Part shown: in pieces, positions 8,456 through 18,500 of the stretch
How the letters are laid out: each line of letters begins with the position of its first letter
How positions within the stretch are numbered: position 1 is the stretch's first letter
Origin: DATENM01 sp045807765
GTDB lineage: Bacteria > Acidobacteriota > Blastocatellia > UBA7656
Reading direction: 5' to 3'
Assembly (NCBI GenBank): GCA_045807765.1
Contig: JBJMGU010000220.1
Location: 1 to 64,000, forward strand
Length of the DNA: 64,000 bases
Notes under the pieces: generated by a model
Databases searched by the model: none
Told to the model about the DNA's origin: nothing
What the model saw: only the letters and a program-made list of their open reading frames with translations
Position numbers and translations under genes: made by a program

Positions 8456-9314
8456 AGTGTGCCAACCAATACTTGAAGAATACTTCGACGGCGAGCTGAA
8501 CGCCCGGCACGCGGCTGAAGTCCGCGCCCACCTCGCGGGCTGTAAGGCGTGCGCCGCCATCCTTGCCGAGCTGCGGCAGGAGCAAGAGCTATTCGCGCGC
8601 TACGAGCGCAACCTCGAAGTGACGCCGGCGCTGTGGGCCGGCATCGAAGCGCGCATCAAAGCCGAGAAGTCAACGACGCCGGTCGCACTGCCGACGCCAG
8701 GATGGCGCGAAAGGTTCAAAGGTTTCTTCGCGATGCCGCACATCAGCCCGGCATTTGCCGCGGCGCTGGTCGTGCTGGCCATCGGCGTCACCGTCGTGGT
8801 GATGAGTTATCTGCAATCGCGCAGCACCGGCAATCCATCACAGATTGCGACTGAATCGAATCATCCCGGCATCGGTAATAAGAACGAGGCCGCGCCGACG
8901 ACGCCGCAGACCGGCACCAACGAAACGGGCCGTGAACTGGCAAAGAAACCTGAAAACGCAACCGGGACAAATGACGGCAGGCCAACAGTGATGGCGCCGA
9001 AGCCGGCTCCGCAAAAACAGCTCGCGGTCAACAAGCCACAAGCACCGCCCGACCCAATGAAGCTGGTGCGCGAGGCCGAGCAGAAATATCAGGCGGCCAT
9101 CGCCATCCTGTCCCAGGACGTGAGCCATCGCCGTTCGCAGATTGACCCGGCGGTGCTGGCGCGCTTCGACTCGGCGCTGGCCGACATTGACCGCACGATT
9201 CAGGAGACCCGGCAGATCGTCCGCCGTAACCCGGATGACCCGGTCGCTTTGCAATACCTGCTCGGCGCTTATGCCAAGAAGGTGGATACCCTGCGGGCAA
9301 TGTCACTCGATTAA
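8445..9314 (+). CDS. Zinc-finger transmembrane anti-sigma factor
   Basis: 289-aa partner of the sigma factor. The N-terminal zf-HC2 (ZAS) domain reads MNCEVCQPILEEYFDGEL ... HVRAHLAGCKAC-like, with Cys3, Cys6, the His of RAHLAGC and the final CxxC positioned to bind zinc and hold the sigma factor. A single transmembrane helix at about residues 104-126 (AAALVVLAIGVTVVVMSYL) is followed by a Pro/Thr/Lys-rich periplasmic linker and a helical C-terminal segment with many charged residues. The start overlaps the end of the sigma gene. Release of sigma probably follows a periplasmic signal; no protease site can be read from the sequence. Confidence 0.9.
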   Translation: MNCEVCQPILEEYFDGELNARHAAEVRAHLAGCKACAAILAELRQEQELFARYERNLEVTPALWAGIEARIKAEKSTTPVALPTPGWRERFKGFFAMPHISPAFAAALVVLAIGVTVVVMSYLQSRSTGNPSQIATESNHPGIGNKNEAAPTTPQTGTNETGRELAKKPENATGTNDGRPTVMAPKPAPQKQLAVNKPQAPPDPMKLVREAEQKYQAAIAILSQDVSHRRSQIDPAVLARFDSALADIDRTIQETRQIVRRNPDDPVALQYLLGAYAKKVDTLRAMSLD

Positions 9315-9319
9315 GAACG

Positions 9320-9392
9320 GTTGTTAGTTGCCAGTTGCGAATTGCCGGCCAGGCGGCTCGCTCCTGACATCTGACATCTGACATCTGACAAC
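9320..9392. repeat. Palindromic element E with 7-bp tandem right arm (ACATCTG)
   Basis: Imperfect inverted repeat. Right arm 9364-9392 is four near-identical heptamers (CTGACAT), ending one base before the ATG of the next gene. Left arm 9320-9338 (GTTGTTAGTTGCCAGTTGC) pairs with its outer end at about 14 of 18 positions. The element occupies the entire gap between the anti-sigma and DUF4097 genes and takes the place where an SD would be expected. Confidence 0.7.
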
Positions 9393-9393
9393 T

Positions 9394-10566
9394 ATGTTTA
9401 GACGAATTTCTACAACTTTAATTTTGGTGATGGCGATGACGAGCGGCGCAGCGCTGGCGCAGGAAACGCCGCAACCGCCGGCAACGACACAGCCGCCCGT
9501 CAAGGCAAAGCCGGCCCCGAAAGCTGTACCGGTACCGCCTCGGGCTACCACGCCGCGCCCGGCGCCTTATATCTATGCCACGCCGCTCCCCGGCCAAGAA
9601 CAGGTGACGCCGCTGACGATGAAGGTGGCGCGCAATGTGCGCGTCGCGGTCACGAGCCAAAGGGTCAACATCCACATCAACGGCGTCGATGGCGACACGC
9701 TCGAAGCCTCTGCCACCAGCGACGAAGGCCCGTATCCGGTCAAGGCGCAGAACAGCGGCGACGAAGCTAATCCAAAGGTGCTGATTTATGTGCCGTTGGG
9801 CATGGTTCGCCGCGCCGCCCGCGAGATCAACCTCTACGTCAAGCTGCCGCGCTACGTCACCATTGACGCAGTCGAGAGTTCCACCGGCGACATCGAAGTG
9901 GACGGCATAGAAGCGCCGGTCGCGGTCAACACCAATAACGGTACGATCACCGTCGTTCGCGTTGCATCACTGAAAGCCTCGACGCGCCACGGCGAGATCA
10001 CCGCCCGCGAGATCAAGGGCGATGCCGTCGCCCGCAGCACCAACGGCGACCTGACGTTTGAAAACATCGGCGGCGCGGTTGACGCGGCGGCGACTAACGG
10101 CAGCCTCAACGTGCAGAACGCCGCCGGCGACCTGCGCGCCAATATGACGGTCGGCGATGTCACCGCACAATGCATCAAGGGGCGCGCCGAAGTCAATACC
10201 GTGAGCGGCGCCATTGAACTGGTCGGTGTCAGCGGCGACATTGAAGCCATCAGCACCAGCGGCGAAGTGACCTTCACCGGGCGGATTCGCAACGGCGGTC
10301 GCTATCGGCTCAAATCGATCTCTGGTGCCATCGAGATGCACATTCAGCCGGACGCGCCGGGATTCACGGCGACCTTGACGACTTATAACGGCGAAATCGA
10401 TACGGCGTTCCCCTTGAAGCTGGAATCGCAGGCGTCGGGCGGTTCGACCAACCGCCGACTCGTCGGGCGATTTGGCGATGGCAGCACCCAGCTTATCCTC
10501 GATTCTTTCAGCGGCGGCGTGCAGTTGGCAAAGGCGAAAGCCGACGCGTTGAAAATTTGCAAATGA
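9394..10566 (+). CDS. Secreted DUF4097-type beta-strand repeat protein
   Basis: 390-aa protein with a clear signal peptide (MFRRISTTLILVMAMTSGAALAQ), a Pro/Lys-rich linker (residues ~25-65) and a long beta-solenoid of short strands each ending in turns such as TNNGTI, STNGDLT, ATNGSLN, VSGAIEL, TSGEVTF. This pattern is typical of DUF4097 (putative adhesin/head-GIN-like) domains. It is probably periplasmic or surface-attached. The gene follows the anti-sigma gene and precedes a second DUF4097 gene, so it likely belongs to the sigma regulon. No SD is visible because element E abuts the start. The molecular role of this family is not established. Confidence 0.82.
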   Translation: MFRRISTTLILVMAMTSGAALAQETPQPPATTQPPVKAKPAPKAVPVPPRATTPRPAPYIYATPLPGQEQVTPLTMKVARNVRVAVTSQRVNIHINGVDGDTLEASATSDEGPYPVKAQNSGDEANPKVLIYVPLGMVRRAAREINLYVKLPRYVTIDAVESSTGDIEVDGIEAPVAVNTNNGTITVVRVASLKASTRHGEITAREIKGDAVARSTNGDLTFENIGGAVDAAATNGSLNVQNAAGDLRANMTVGDVTAQCIKGRAEVNTVSGAIELVGVSGDIEAISTSGEVTFTGRIRNGGRYRLKSISGAIEMHIQPDAPGFTATLTTYNGEIDTAFPLKLESQASGGSTNRRLVGRFGDGSTQLILDSFSGGVQLAKAKADALKICK

Positions 10567-10614
10567 CTCGCAAGCCCGCCCGACAAGGGCAGGCGCACAA
10601 CTATTGAAAGAGGT

Positions 10615-11418
10615 ATGAAAATGAAAAACCGATCCCTGCTGCTCTCCCTCGTCGCCCTTGTTGCGCTGCTCATCGCACCCGTGGCGGCCAACGCGCAACG
10701 GCATACTCGCGACAATGACGAATCATTTAGCGAACGCGACGAAATTAACCAGACCTTCACGCTGGCTTCGGGGGCGCGCGTCGAAGTGCGCGGCGTCAAC
10801 GGCACGGTTGACATCGAAACCGGCAATGGAGCGACCGCCGAAGTTCACGTCGTCCGCATGGCGCGCAACCGCGACGACCTGAGCTATCACAAGATTTTTG
10901 TCGAGCAGACGGCGAGCGGCCTGGTGGTGCGCGGCGAAGAGAAGAACCACGACTACGGCGAGCATCAGGTGCGCCATCAAGTCACACTGCGCCTGCCTCG
11001 ACAGATTGATCTGACCGTCAGCGGCGTCAACGGGCGCACCACGGTCGGGGCCATCGAAGGCCCTGTGCAGATCAGCGGTGTTAACGGCGCGGTCGAAGTC
11101 GCGCAGGCGGTCGGCTATGCCAACCTGTCGGGCATCAACGGACGCGTCAAAGTCAGCATCCTGCGTCTGAGCGAGCGCGGCATCCACGTCAGCGGCATTA
11201 ACGGCGGCGTCGAGATGCAGTTCGCCGAAGACCTCAACGCCGACATCGAAGTCACCGGCATCAATGGCCGCGTCAACGCCGACGTGCCGAATGTCACCGT
11301 GATGGGCAAGCTCGAACGCAATAACTTCCGCGCCAAGATTGGCACGGGCGGCACGCCGATCATCGTCAACGGCGTCAATGGCCAGGTCAAGCTCACCCGC
11401 GGTGGCTTCAGCGGCTGA
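10615..11418 (+). CDS. Second secreted DUF4097-type repeat protein
   Basis: 267-aa (or 265-aa) secreted protein. An AGAGG lies one base before the ATG at 10615 and seven bases before the in-frame ATG at 10621, so 10621 may be the true start. The signal peptide is MKNRSLLLSLVALVALLIAPVAANA. The mature part is a beta-solenoid with a striking repeated VNG/ING turn (VRGVNGTVDIETG, VSGVNGRTTVG, ISGVNGAVEV, LSGINGRVKV, VSGINGGVEM, VTGINGRVNA, VNGVNGQVKL), spaced about 20 residues apart. It is shorter and more regular than the preceding DUF4097 protein and probably arose by duplication of that fold. It is the last gene of the sigma/anti-sigma cassette. Confidence 0.82.
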   Translation: MKMKNRSLLLSLVALVALLIAPVAANAQRHTRDNDESFSERDEINQTFTLASGARVEVRGVNGTVDIETGNGATAEVHVVRMARNRDDLSYHKIFVEQTASGLVVRGEEKNHDYGEHQVRHQVTLRLPRQIDLTVSGVNGRTTVGAIEGPVQISGVNGAVEVAQAVGYANLSGINGRVKVSILRLSERGIHVSGINGGVEMQFAEDLNADIEVTGINGRVNADVPNVTVMGKLERNNFRAKIGTGGTPIIVNGVNGQVKLTRGGFSG

Positions 11419-11451
11419 GCCGGCGGCATTACCGGTTAAACAGAGAATTGG

Positions 11452-11530
11452 AACCACAGATGAACACAGATAAACACAGATAGAAAATCTTCTTCTTCTT
11501 ATCCGTGTTCATCTGTGTTCATCTGTGGTT
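11452..11530. repeat. Palindromic element C1 with 10-bp tandem arms (AGATGAACAC)
   Basis: Left arm 11452-11481 (AACCACAGATGAACAC...) pairs with right arm 11501-11530 at 28 of 30 positions, with a ~19-bp loop rich in TCT. Arms are tandem AGATGAACAC/AGATAAACAC decamers. A second copy, C2, is at 32397-32503. Downstream, TTGCTT (11547) and TATGAT (11572) with a 19-bp spacer could form a weak promoter for the aldolase gene. Confidence 0.9.
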
Positions 11531-11612
11531 GCTTCCCTCCGGGAATTTGCTTTCGCCCGCCTGTGGCGTGCTATGATTGCCGATCAATCCTTCACGGCAA
11601 TGAGGAGCACGC

Positions 11613-12659
11613 ATGAGCTTCATTGATCTGCGCAGCGACACTGTCACCAAACCGACGCCGGAGATGCGCGAGGCAATGGCACGCGCTGAAGTCGGCGACG
11701 ACGTCTTCCTCGAAGACCCCACCGTCAATCGCCTGCAAGAGATGGCCGCCGCAATGTTAGGCAAAGAGGCGGCGCTGTTTGTGCCCTCCGGCACAATGGG
11801 CAATCAAATCTGCCTGCGCCTGCACACACGGCCTGGCCAGGAAGTCATCTGTGAAGAACGCAGCCATATCTTTAACGCCGAACTGGCAGCGATGGCGGCG
11901 CTCAGCGGCTTGCTGGCGCGGCCCGTGCGCGGCGAAGACGGTCTACTCGACTGGCCGACGGTCGCCGCCGCCCTGCGCCCCCGCGCCGCGTATTACCTGG
12001 CCTACACAGGGCTGGTGGCCATCGAAAACTCGCATAACTTCGCCGGCGGTTCAGTGCTGTCTTTAGAGCGCATGCAAGAGATTTGTGATCGCGCTCACAA
12101 AGCCGGCTTGCCGGTTCATCTGGATGGCGCGCGCATCTTTAACGCGGCGACCGCCTTGAAGCGTAACGTCGCCGAGCTGGCGCGCCCATTCGATTCGGTG
12201 ATGTTCTGTCTCTCAAAAGGTCTGTGCGCCCCCGTAGGCTCGCTGATCGTCGGCTCGCGCGAATTCATTGACCGCGCCCTGGCGGTGCGCAAGATGTACG
12301 GCGGCGGCATGCGACAAGTCGGCGTGCTGGCGGCGGCGGGACTGATCGGGCTTGAAAAGATGACCACGCGACTGGCCGAAGATCACGCCAACGCGCAGTT
12401 CTTAGCCAGAGGCGTCGCCGGCATTCCCGGCCTCAAGATCGATCCCGAAAAGGCACATACCAACATTGTCATCTTCGACATCAGCGATACCGGCATCAGC
12501 ATTAACGAATGGATGGCGCGTCTGAAAGCGCGCGATGTGCTGGCCATCGGCATCAACCCCCGCGAGCTTCGCATGGTGACGCACCATGACGTCACGCGCC
12601 AGGACTGCGAGACCGCTCTGGCGGCGGTCGGTGATGTCCTGGCAACCGCAAACGCATAG
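11613..12659 (+). CDS. Low-specificity L-threonine aldolase (PLP-dependent)
   Basis: 348-aa aspartate-aminotransferase-fold enzyme cleaving L-threonine/allo-threonine to glycine and acetaldehyde. Family signatures are the N-terminal IDLRSDTVTKPTPEM and GDDVFLEDPTVNRL, the PLP-contact SGTMGNQI, HLDGARIFNA, and the Schiff-base lysine in CLSKGLCAPVGS (about residue 203). The start has an SD (GAGGAG). The stop lies one base before the cytidylate kinase ATG, so the two are probably cotranscribed, although their pathways are unrelated. The length is normal for the family. A beta-eliminating or D-specific relative cannot be excluded from sequence alone. Confidence 0.92.
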   Translation: MSFIDLRSDTVTKPTPEMREAMARAEVGDDVFLEDPTVNRLQEMAAAMLGKEAALFVPSGTMGNQICLRLHTRPGQEVICEERSHIFNAELAAMAALSGLLARPVRGEDGLLDWPTVAAALRPRAAYYLAYTGLVAIENSHNFAGGSVLSLERMQEICDRAHKAGLPVHLDGARIFNAATALKRNVAELARPFDSVMFCLSKGLCAPVGSLIVGSREFIDRALAVRKMYGGGMRQVGVLAAAGLIGLEKMTTRLAEDHANAQFLARGVAGIPGLKIDPEKAHTNIVIFDISDTGISINEWMARLKARDVLAIGINPRELRMVTHHDVTRQDCETALAAVGDVLATANA

Positions 12660-12660
12660 C

Positions 12661-13329
12661 ATGGAAAAGCTGGTCATCGCGATTGATGGGCCGTCGGGCG
12701 TCGGCAAAAGCACACTCGGCAAAGCGCTGGCGCGGCGCTTCGGTTATCTCTTCATCGATTCGGGCGCGGTCTATCGCGCCGTCGGGCGCAAAGCGCTTGA
12801 CGGCGGCGTGGCGCTTACGGATGCGGCGGCAGTCGCCCGCATCGCCCGCGATGCCGACATCCGGCTCGAAGGCGACCCGGATCACTTACGAGTTTTTCTC
12901 GATGGCCGCGAAGTGACCGAGGCCATCCGCCTGCCCGACGCCAGCCGCGCCTCTTCGATTGTCGCGACCATCCCCAAAGTGCGAGAGGCGGTCGTCCATA
13001 AGCTGCGCGAGATGAGCCGGGCCGGCGGCGTCGTGATGGACGGACGCGACATCGGCACCAAAGTCTTCCCCAGCGCGCAGGTCAAACTCTTTCTTGAAGC
13101 ATCGCCCGATGTGCGCGCCGCTCGCCGCTTTCTCGAAGAGCGCGAGCGCGGACGCCAGGTGACTATCGAACAGATCAACGCCGAGCTTGCCGAGCGTGAC
13201 CGCCGCGACCGCGAGCGCGAGGCGACGCCGCTCGTCAAAGCACCTGATGCCATCCTCATTGATACCACTTGTATGCCCCTCGACCGCGTCATCGAGCGCG
13301 TCCTTGAAATCATTCAAGCGCGCAGCTAA
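12661..13329 (+). CDS. cmk: Cytidylate kinase
   Basis: 222-aa (d)CMP kinase, converting CMP/dCMP to diphosphates with ATP. The P-loop is IDGPSGVGKSTLGKALA (residues ~7-23), followed by the substrate segment FIDSGAVYRAVG, the conserved VVMDGRDIGTKVFPSA and the lid-type arginine region DVRAARRFLEERERG ... RDRRDREREATPL. The start at 12661 fits the family N terminus; the longer in-frame reading from 12586 lies inside the aldolase gene. There is no strong SD, so translation is probably coupled to the aldolase gene ending one base upstream. Confidence 0.95.
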   Translation: MEKLVIAIDGPSGVGKSTLGKALARRFGYLFIDSGAVYRAVGRKALDGGVALTDAAAVARIARDADIRLEGDPDHLRVFLDGREVTEAIRLPDASRASSIVATIPKVREAVVHKLREMSRAGGVVMDGRDIGTKVFPSAQVKLFLEASPDVRAARRFLEERERGRQVTIEQINAELAERDRRDREREATPLVKAPDAILIDTTCMPLDRVIERVLEIIQARS

Positions 13330-13497
13330 ACTTCATTGTCGTCATCGTCGGAATGCTTAAAAGTAATTCTTCTCGAATTGGGAACGATGAGAGCTTGAAT
13401 TCGACGCTCGCCAGCACTTCGCCGCAATTGTCACGCCCGCCACTCGCCGCCGTGCGAGAGGAATTTTTTCGGGCGCGTCTCACATTCAAAGACTAGA

Positions 13498-14154
13498 ATG
13501 GGCATCTTCACTGGATTAATTATGGAAGTGGGCCACGTGCGCCGCGTCGAGCGCCGCGCCGATGGCGCCTACATGGTCTTTGTGGCGCGCAAGGTTTTAG
13601 AAGGCACGCGCATCGGCGACTCAATTGCCATTGACGGCGTTGACCTGACGGTCACCGAGATGGGCACGGATTACTTCACCGCCGACGCCTCACTTGAAAC
13701 CTTGCGGCGCACGACGCTTAATGAGTTGCGCGTCGGCAGCCGTGTTAATCTTGAGCGCGCTCTCGGCGTCGGCGAACGGCTGGGCGGCCACATGGTGCAG
13801 GGTCACGTCGACGGCACAGGCCAGTTGATTTCAACGACGCGGGAAGGCAACGCCTATCGCGTGCGCTTTCGCTTCCCACGCGAGCTGGGCCGCTATATCG
13901 CGATGAAAGGCTCGATCTGCGTAGACGGCATCAGCCTGACGGTCGCTGCGCTCGGCGACGATTGGTTTGAAGTCGCGGTTATTCCGCACACCTGGCGCGA
14001 GACGACGCTTGCCGACCGCCGCAGCAGTGACCGCGTCAACCTCGAAGTGGACGTGCTGGCCAAGTACGTCGAGCGCTTGCTTGAGCAGACCGGTCGCGCC
14101 GCCGTCGCGCCAGGGAAACTAACGCTGGAACATCTGAAAGAACAAGGATACTGA
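13498..14154 (+). CDS. ribE: Riboflavin synthase, alpha chain
   Basis: 218-aa enzyme that dismutates two 6,7-dimethyl-8-ribityllumazines to riboflavin. It has the expected duplicated barrel: N-half MGIFTGLIMEVGHV ... DSIAIDGVDLTVTEM, and C-half LGGHMVQGHVDGTG ... GSICVDGISLTVAAL, with VAVIPHTWRETTL. In most family members the N-half motif reads NGVCLTV with Cys; here it is DGVDLTV, a minor departure. ribBA follows after two bases, forming a riboflavin operon. The 168-bp region upstream has no recognisable FMN riboswitch. SD is weak. Confidence 0.93.
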   Translation: MGIFTGLIMEVGHVRRVERRADGAYMVFVARKVLEGTRIGDSIAIDGVDLTVTEMGTDYFTADASLETLRRTTLNELRVGSRVNLERALGVGERLGGHMVQGHVDGTGQLISTTREGNAYRVRFRFPRELGRYIAMKGSICVDGISLTVAALGDDWFEVAVIPHTWRETTLADRRSSDRVNLEVDVLAKYVERLLEQTGRAAVAPGKLTLEHLKEQGY

Positions 14155-14162
14155 GATTGTCA

Positions 14163-15492
<1,330 letters not shown>

Positions 15493-15502
15493 GTTCATCA
15501 TT

Positions 15503-18500
15503 ATGCGGAGAAAGTTACTCATCGCCGCGCTCGCCTTACTCGGGGTCATACTTCTTTTATTCATTGCCGTCGTCTTCTACATTCGCAGCGGGCGGCTCGA
15601 TCTCTACCTGCAATCACAGGTGATTGATGCGTTGAGCGACTTCGGCATACGCGCCGAAATCGGCAGCACCCACCTCGACCTTCGCGGCTACAAAGTGACG
15701 CTCGACGACGTGAAGCTCTATGCCGGCGATGCCCGCGAGCCGTTTGGCAAGCTCAAGCAGATGACCGCCGACTTCTCGGTGATCTCTTACCTGCGCCGCG
15801 AGATCAACATCACGCACGTCACCGTCAATCAGCCGGAAGTCTGGATGAGCGTGGACGCGCAGGGACGCTCTAACCTCGACAAGCTGCATGCGCCGCCCAG
15901 CAGCGAGGAAGAAAAGAAGAGTAGCGTCACCTTTCTGACCGCGTTGTTTGAAGTCAACAATGCGGCCTTCCACTACGACGACTTGCAGCGCAACATTCAC
16001 GCCGTCTTGCCCTTTGATCCCAGCAAAGACATGGCGGGGCTGACTTTGAAGCTGACGCCGCGCGAGCCGCGCGCCCTCGTGGACAAGATCAATCACGACC
16101 TCGCGCTCAACTTTGACAAAGCGCAGATTATCCGCGACGGTCAGACGATCAACAACATTCAAGCCTCTGCCAGCGCCGTCGTTCACTACGATGAGAAGAA
16201 CCGCGCCGAGCAGCGCATCGATGATCTGAGTTTCAAGTTCGGCTCCGATGTCGGCAGCATCAATGTCAGCGGCAACGTCGAAAGCTTCGCGCCGCTCAAG
16301 TACAACCTGCCGCAAGTCGAAGCGTCGGCGGCGCTTGAGCAGATCGCTAAAGTGTTCACGCCTGAAACGCGAATGAAAGGCGCGGTCGGCTTCAAAGGCG
16401 CGGCCAGCGGCGTGGATGCCGAGTACACGGCGAAAGGCTTGCTAACCTCGGACGCGCTGACCGCCGGCAACGTCACGGTCGCCGGCCTTCAGGTCAACGC
16501 CAACCTCAGCGGTAAAGGCGCGGATTATCACGCGACCGGCGAAGTCACATCATCGGCGCTCACCGCCGAAGGCTTTCGCGTCAGCGGCCTGCGCATCAAG
16601 ACTAACGTCGAAGGCAGCGGCGACGAGTACAACGCGACAGGGGCGCTTTCGACCGGGCAGGCAGCGGGCCGCGGTGTCGAAATCAGCTCGGTGCGCGTCG
16701 ACGACGCTCGTGTCAAAGGCGAGGGCGACCGTTTTAATGTGAGTGCCGCGCTCAACGTGCCGGCGCTCAAGAGCGAGCGCATCAGCGTCAGCGGCCTCAG
16801 CGGGCGGCTGACGGCAGACCGCAGCAAAGTCAGTCTCGAATCGTTCGCTGCCGCGACGCTCGGCGGCACGGTCGCCGGCAGCGCGACCATCGCTTATGGC
16901 GGCGGCGCATCGTCGGTTGACGTGCAATTCCGCTCACTCGATTTAGATCAAGCGGCGACGGCGGCGGCGGCTCGACAGGTGCAGGTGCGCGGCACCGCAA
17001 ACGGCACGGCGCGGTTGCAGTTCCCCGGCCTGGATTATCAAGCGGCGACCGGGCGCATCGATGCGACTTTTGACGCGGCGGTGTCGCCGGCAGAATCATC
17101 CACTGAACCGCTGCCGGCCAAAGGCGAGATTGCGCTGGTCGCCAACGGGCGCGGCTTCAACGTCGAGCGCGCCTTCGTGCATTCGGCCAACAGCGACCTG
17201 ACCGTCACCGGCAGCATCGGCTGGAAAGGCGACGCCGATTTTGATGTGAAGTTCGACTCGGCGGATATGGCCGAAGTGCAGCGCGCCGTCGAAGCCTTTG
17301 GCCTCGTCACCGACGAGATGAAGCAGGATTACCCGGTCGCTTTGAACGGGCCGGGCCAGTTCACGGGTCGCGTGTCCGGCTCGCTCGACCATCCCGAAGT
17401 CAGCGGTCATCTCAAGCTCGATTCGATTCAATCCGCCGGCGACACAGTAAGCGACGTGCCGCCGCAAGAGGTCGGCTCGTTCGAAGGTGACATCGCTTAC
17501 AGTCCCGCGCTGCTGCGCATAGACAATGCCGCGCTGGTCAGGCCGGACGGCTCGCGCGCCGACTTTTCGTTGACGGCGCGGCTCGACACGCAAGCGGCCA
17601 AAGATAAGAATGGCATCGCCGTCAAAGCCAACGTGCAGAGCTTTGACCTGCCAAGCCTGGTGCGCATGGCGCAGCCGGGGCTGGCCAACCTGATCGGGCG
17701 CGGCACGATCACCGGGACGATTGACCTGAAAGGATTGCCCGGCCCGCGCAGCATCGAAGGCACAGCCAACCTGTCACTCAGCGCCGGCGAATTCAACCTA
17801 CCTTCGACCGAAGAAGGGCAAGATGTAGCCAAAGTCACGGTTCCTGAATTTACTGGCAACATCACTTTCGCCAACAGCGAGCTTGCCGTTCAGAACCTGC
17901 GCATGCGCATCGGCAACCAGTCAGAGATTCAAGGCGAGGGACGCTTCAACCTCGACACCTACGCTTATTCGCTCAACGCCACGGGCAAGAATATCGATCT
18001 CAGCGATCTCTCGCAAAAGCTTTCTGAGAGCGTGCGGATGACCGGCACCGCCGATGTCACAGTCACCGGTCAAGGCAAGTGGGGCAACACCGAAGACTGG
18101 TCAGAGCTGAACCTCAACGCGCTGGTTCAAGGCCAGAACGTTACGTTCAACGGGCGCGACCTCGGCAATGCCAGGGTCACGGCAATCACCGAGAATGGCT
18201 TGTTGAAAGTCGAAGCCACGGCCAACGTCCTCGATAAGCCGCGCACCCTCGCGGCGACCATCGATCTGCGTGACCGCGAAGCGTACCCGGTCAGCGCCAA
18301 CATCGAATTCACCGACACAGATATTGGGCCTTACCTCGGACTGGTCGCGCCGGAGTTGAGCGGCATTTCAGGAACCGCTACCGGCACGATCAAACTCAGC
18401 GGCCCGTTGCGTGATCCCGACAAGATTCAAGCCGTCGCCAACCTGACCAAGCTCGAATTCGGCGGCGCGATCACCGAGCGCCAGCGCTACACGATTGCCA

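Noticed and set aside
10723..11457. Long open frame on the minus strand opposite the second DUF4097 gene
   Set aside because: It mirrors a high-GC coding region, has no SD, and reads as a low-complexity Asp/Ala shadow; the plus-strand gene has a signal peptide and regular repeats.
13330..13497. Possible FMN riboswitch before the riboflavin genes
   Set aside because: The conserved AGGGGCAGGGTGA-type core and the paired arms of the RFN element are not seen in the 168-bp gap.
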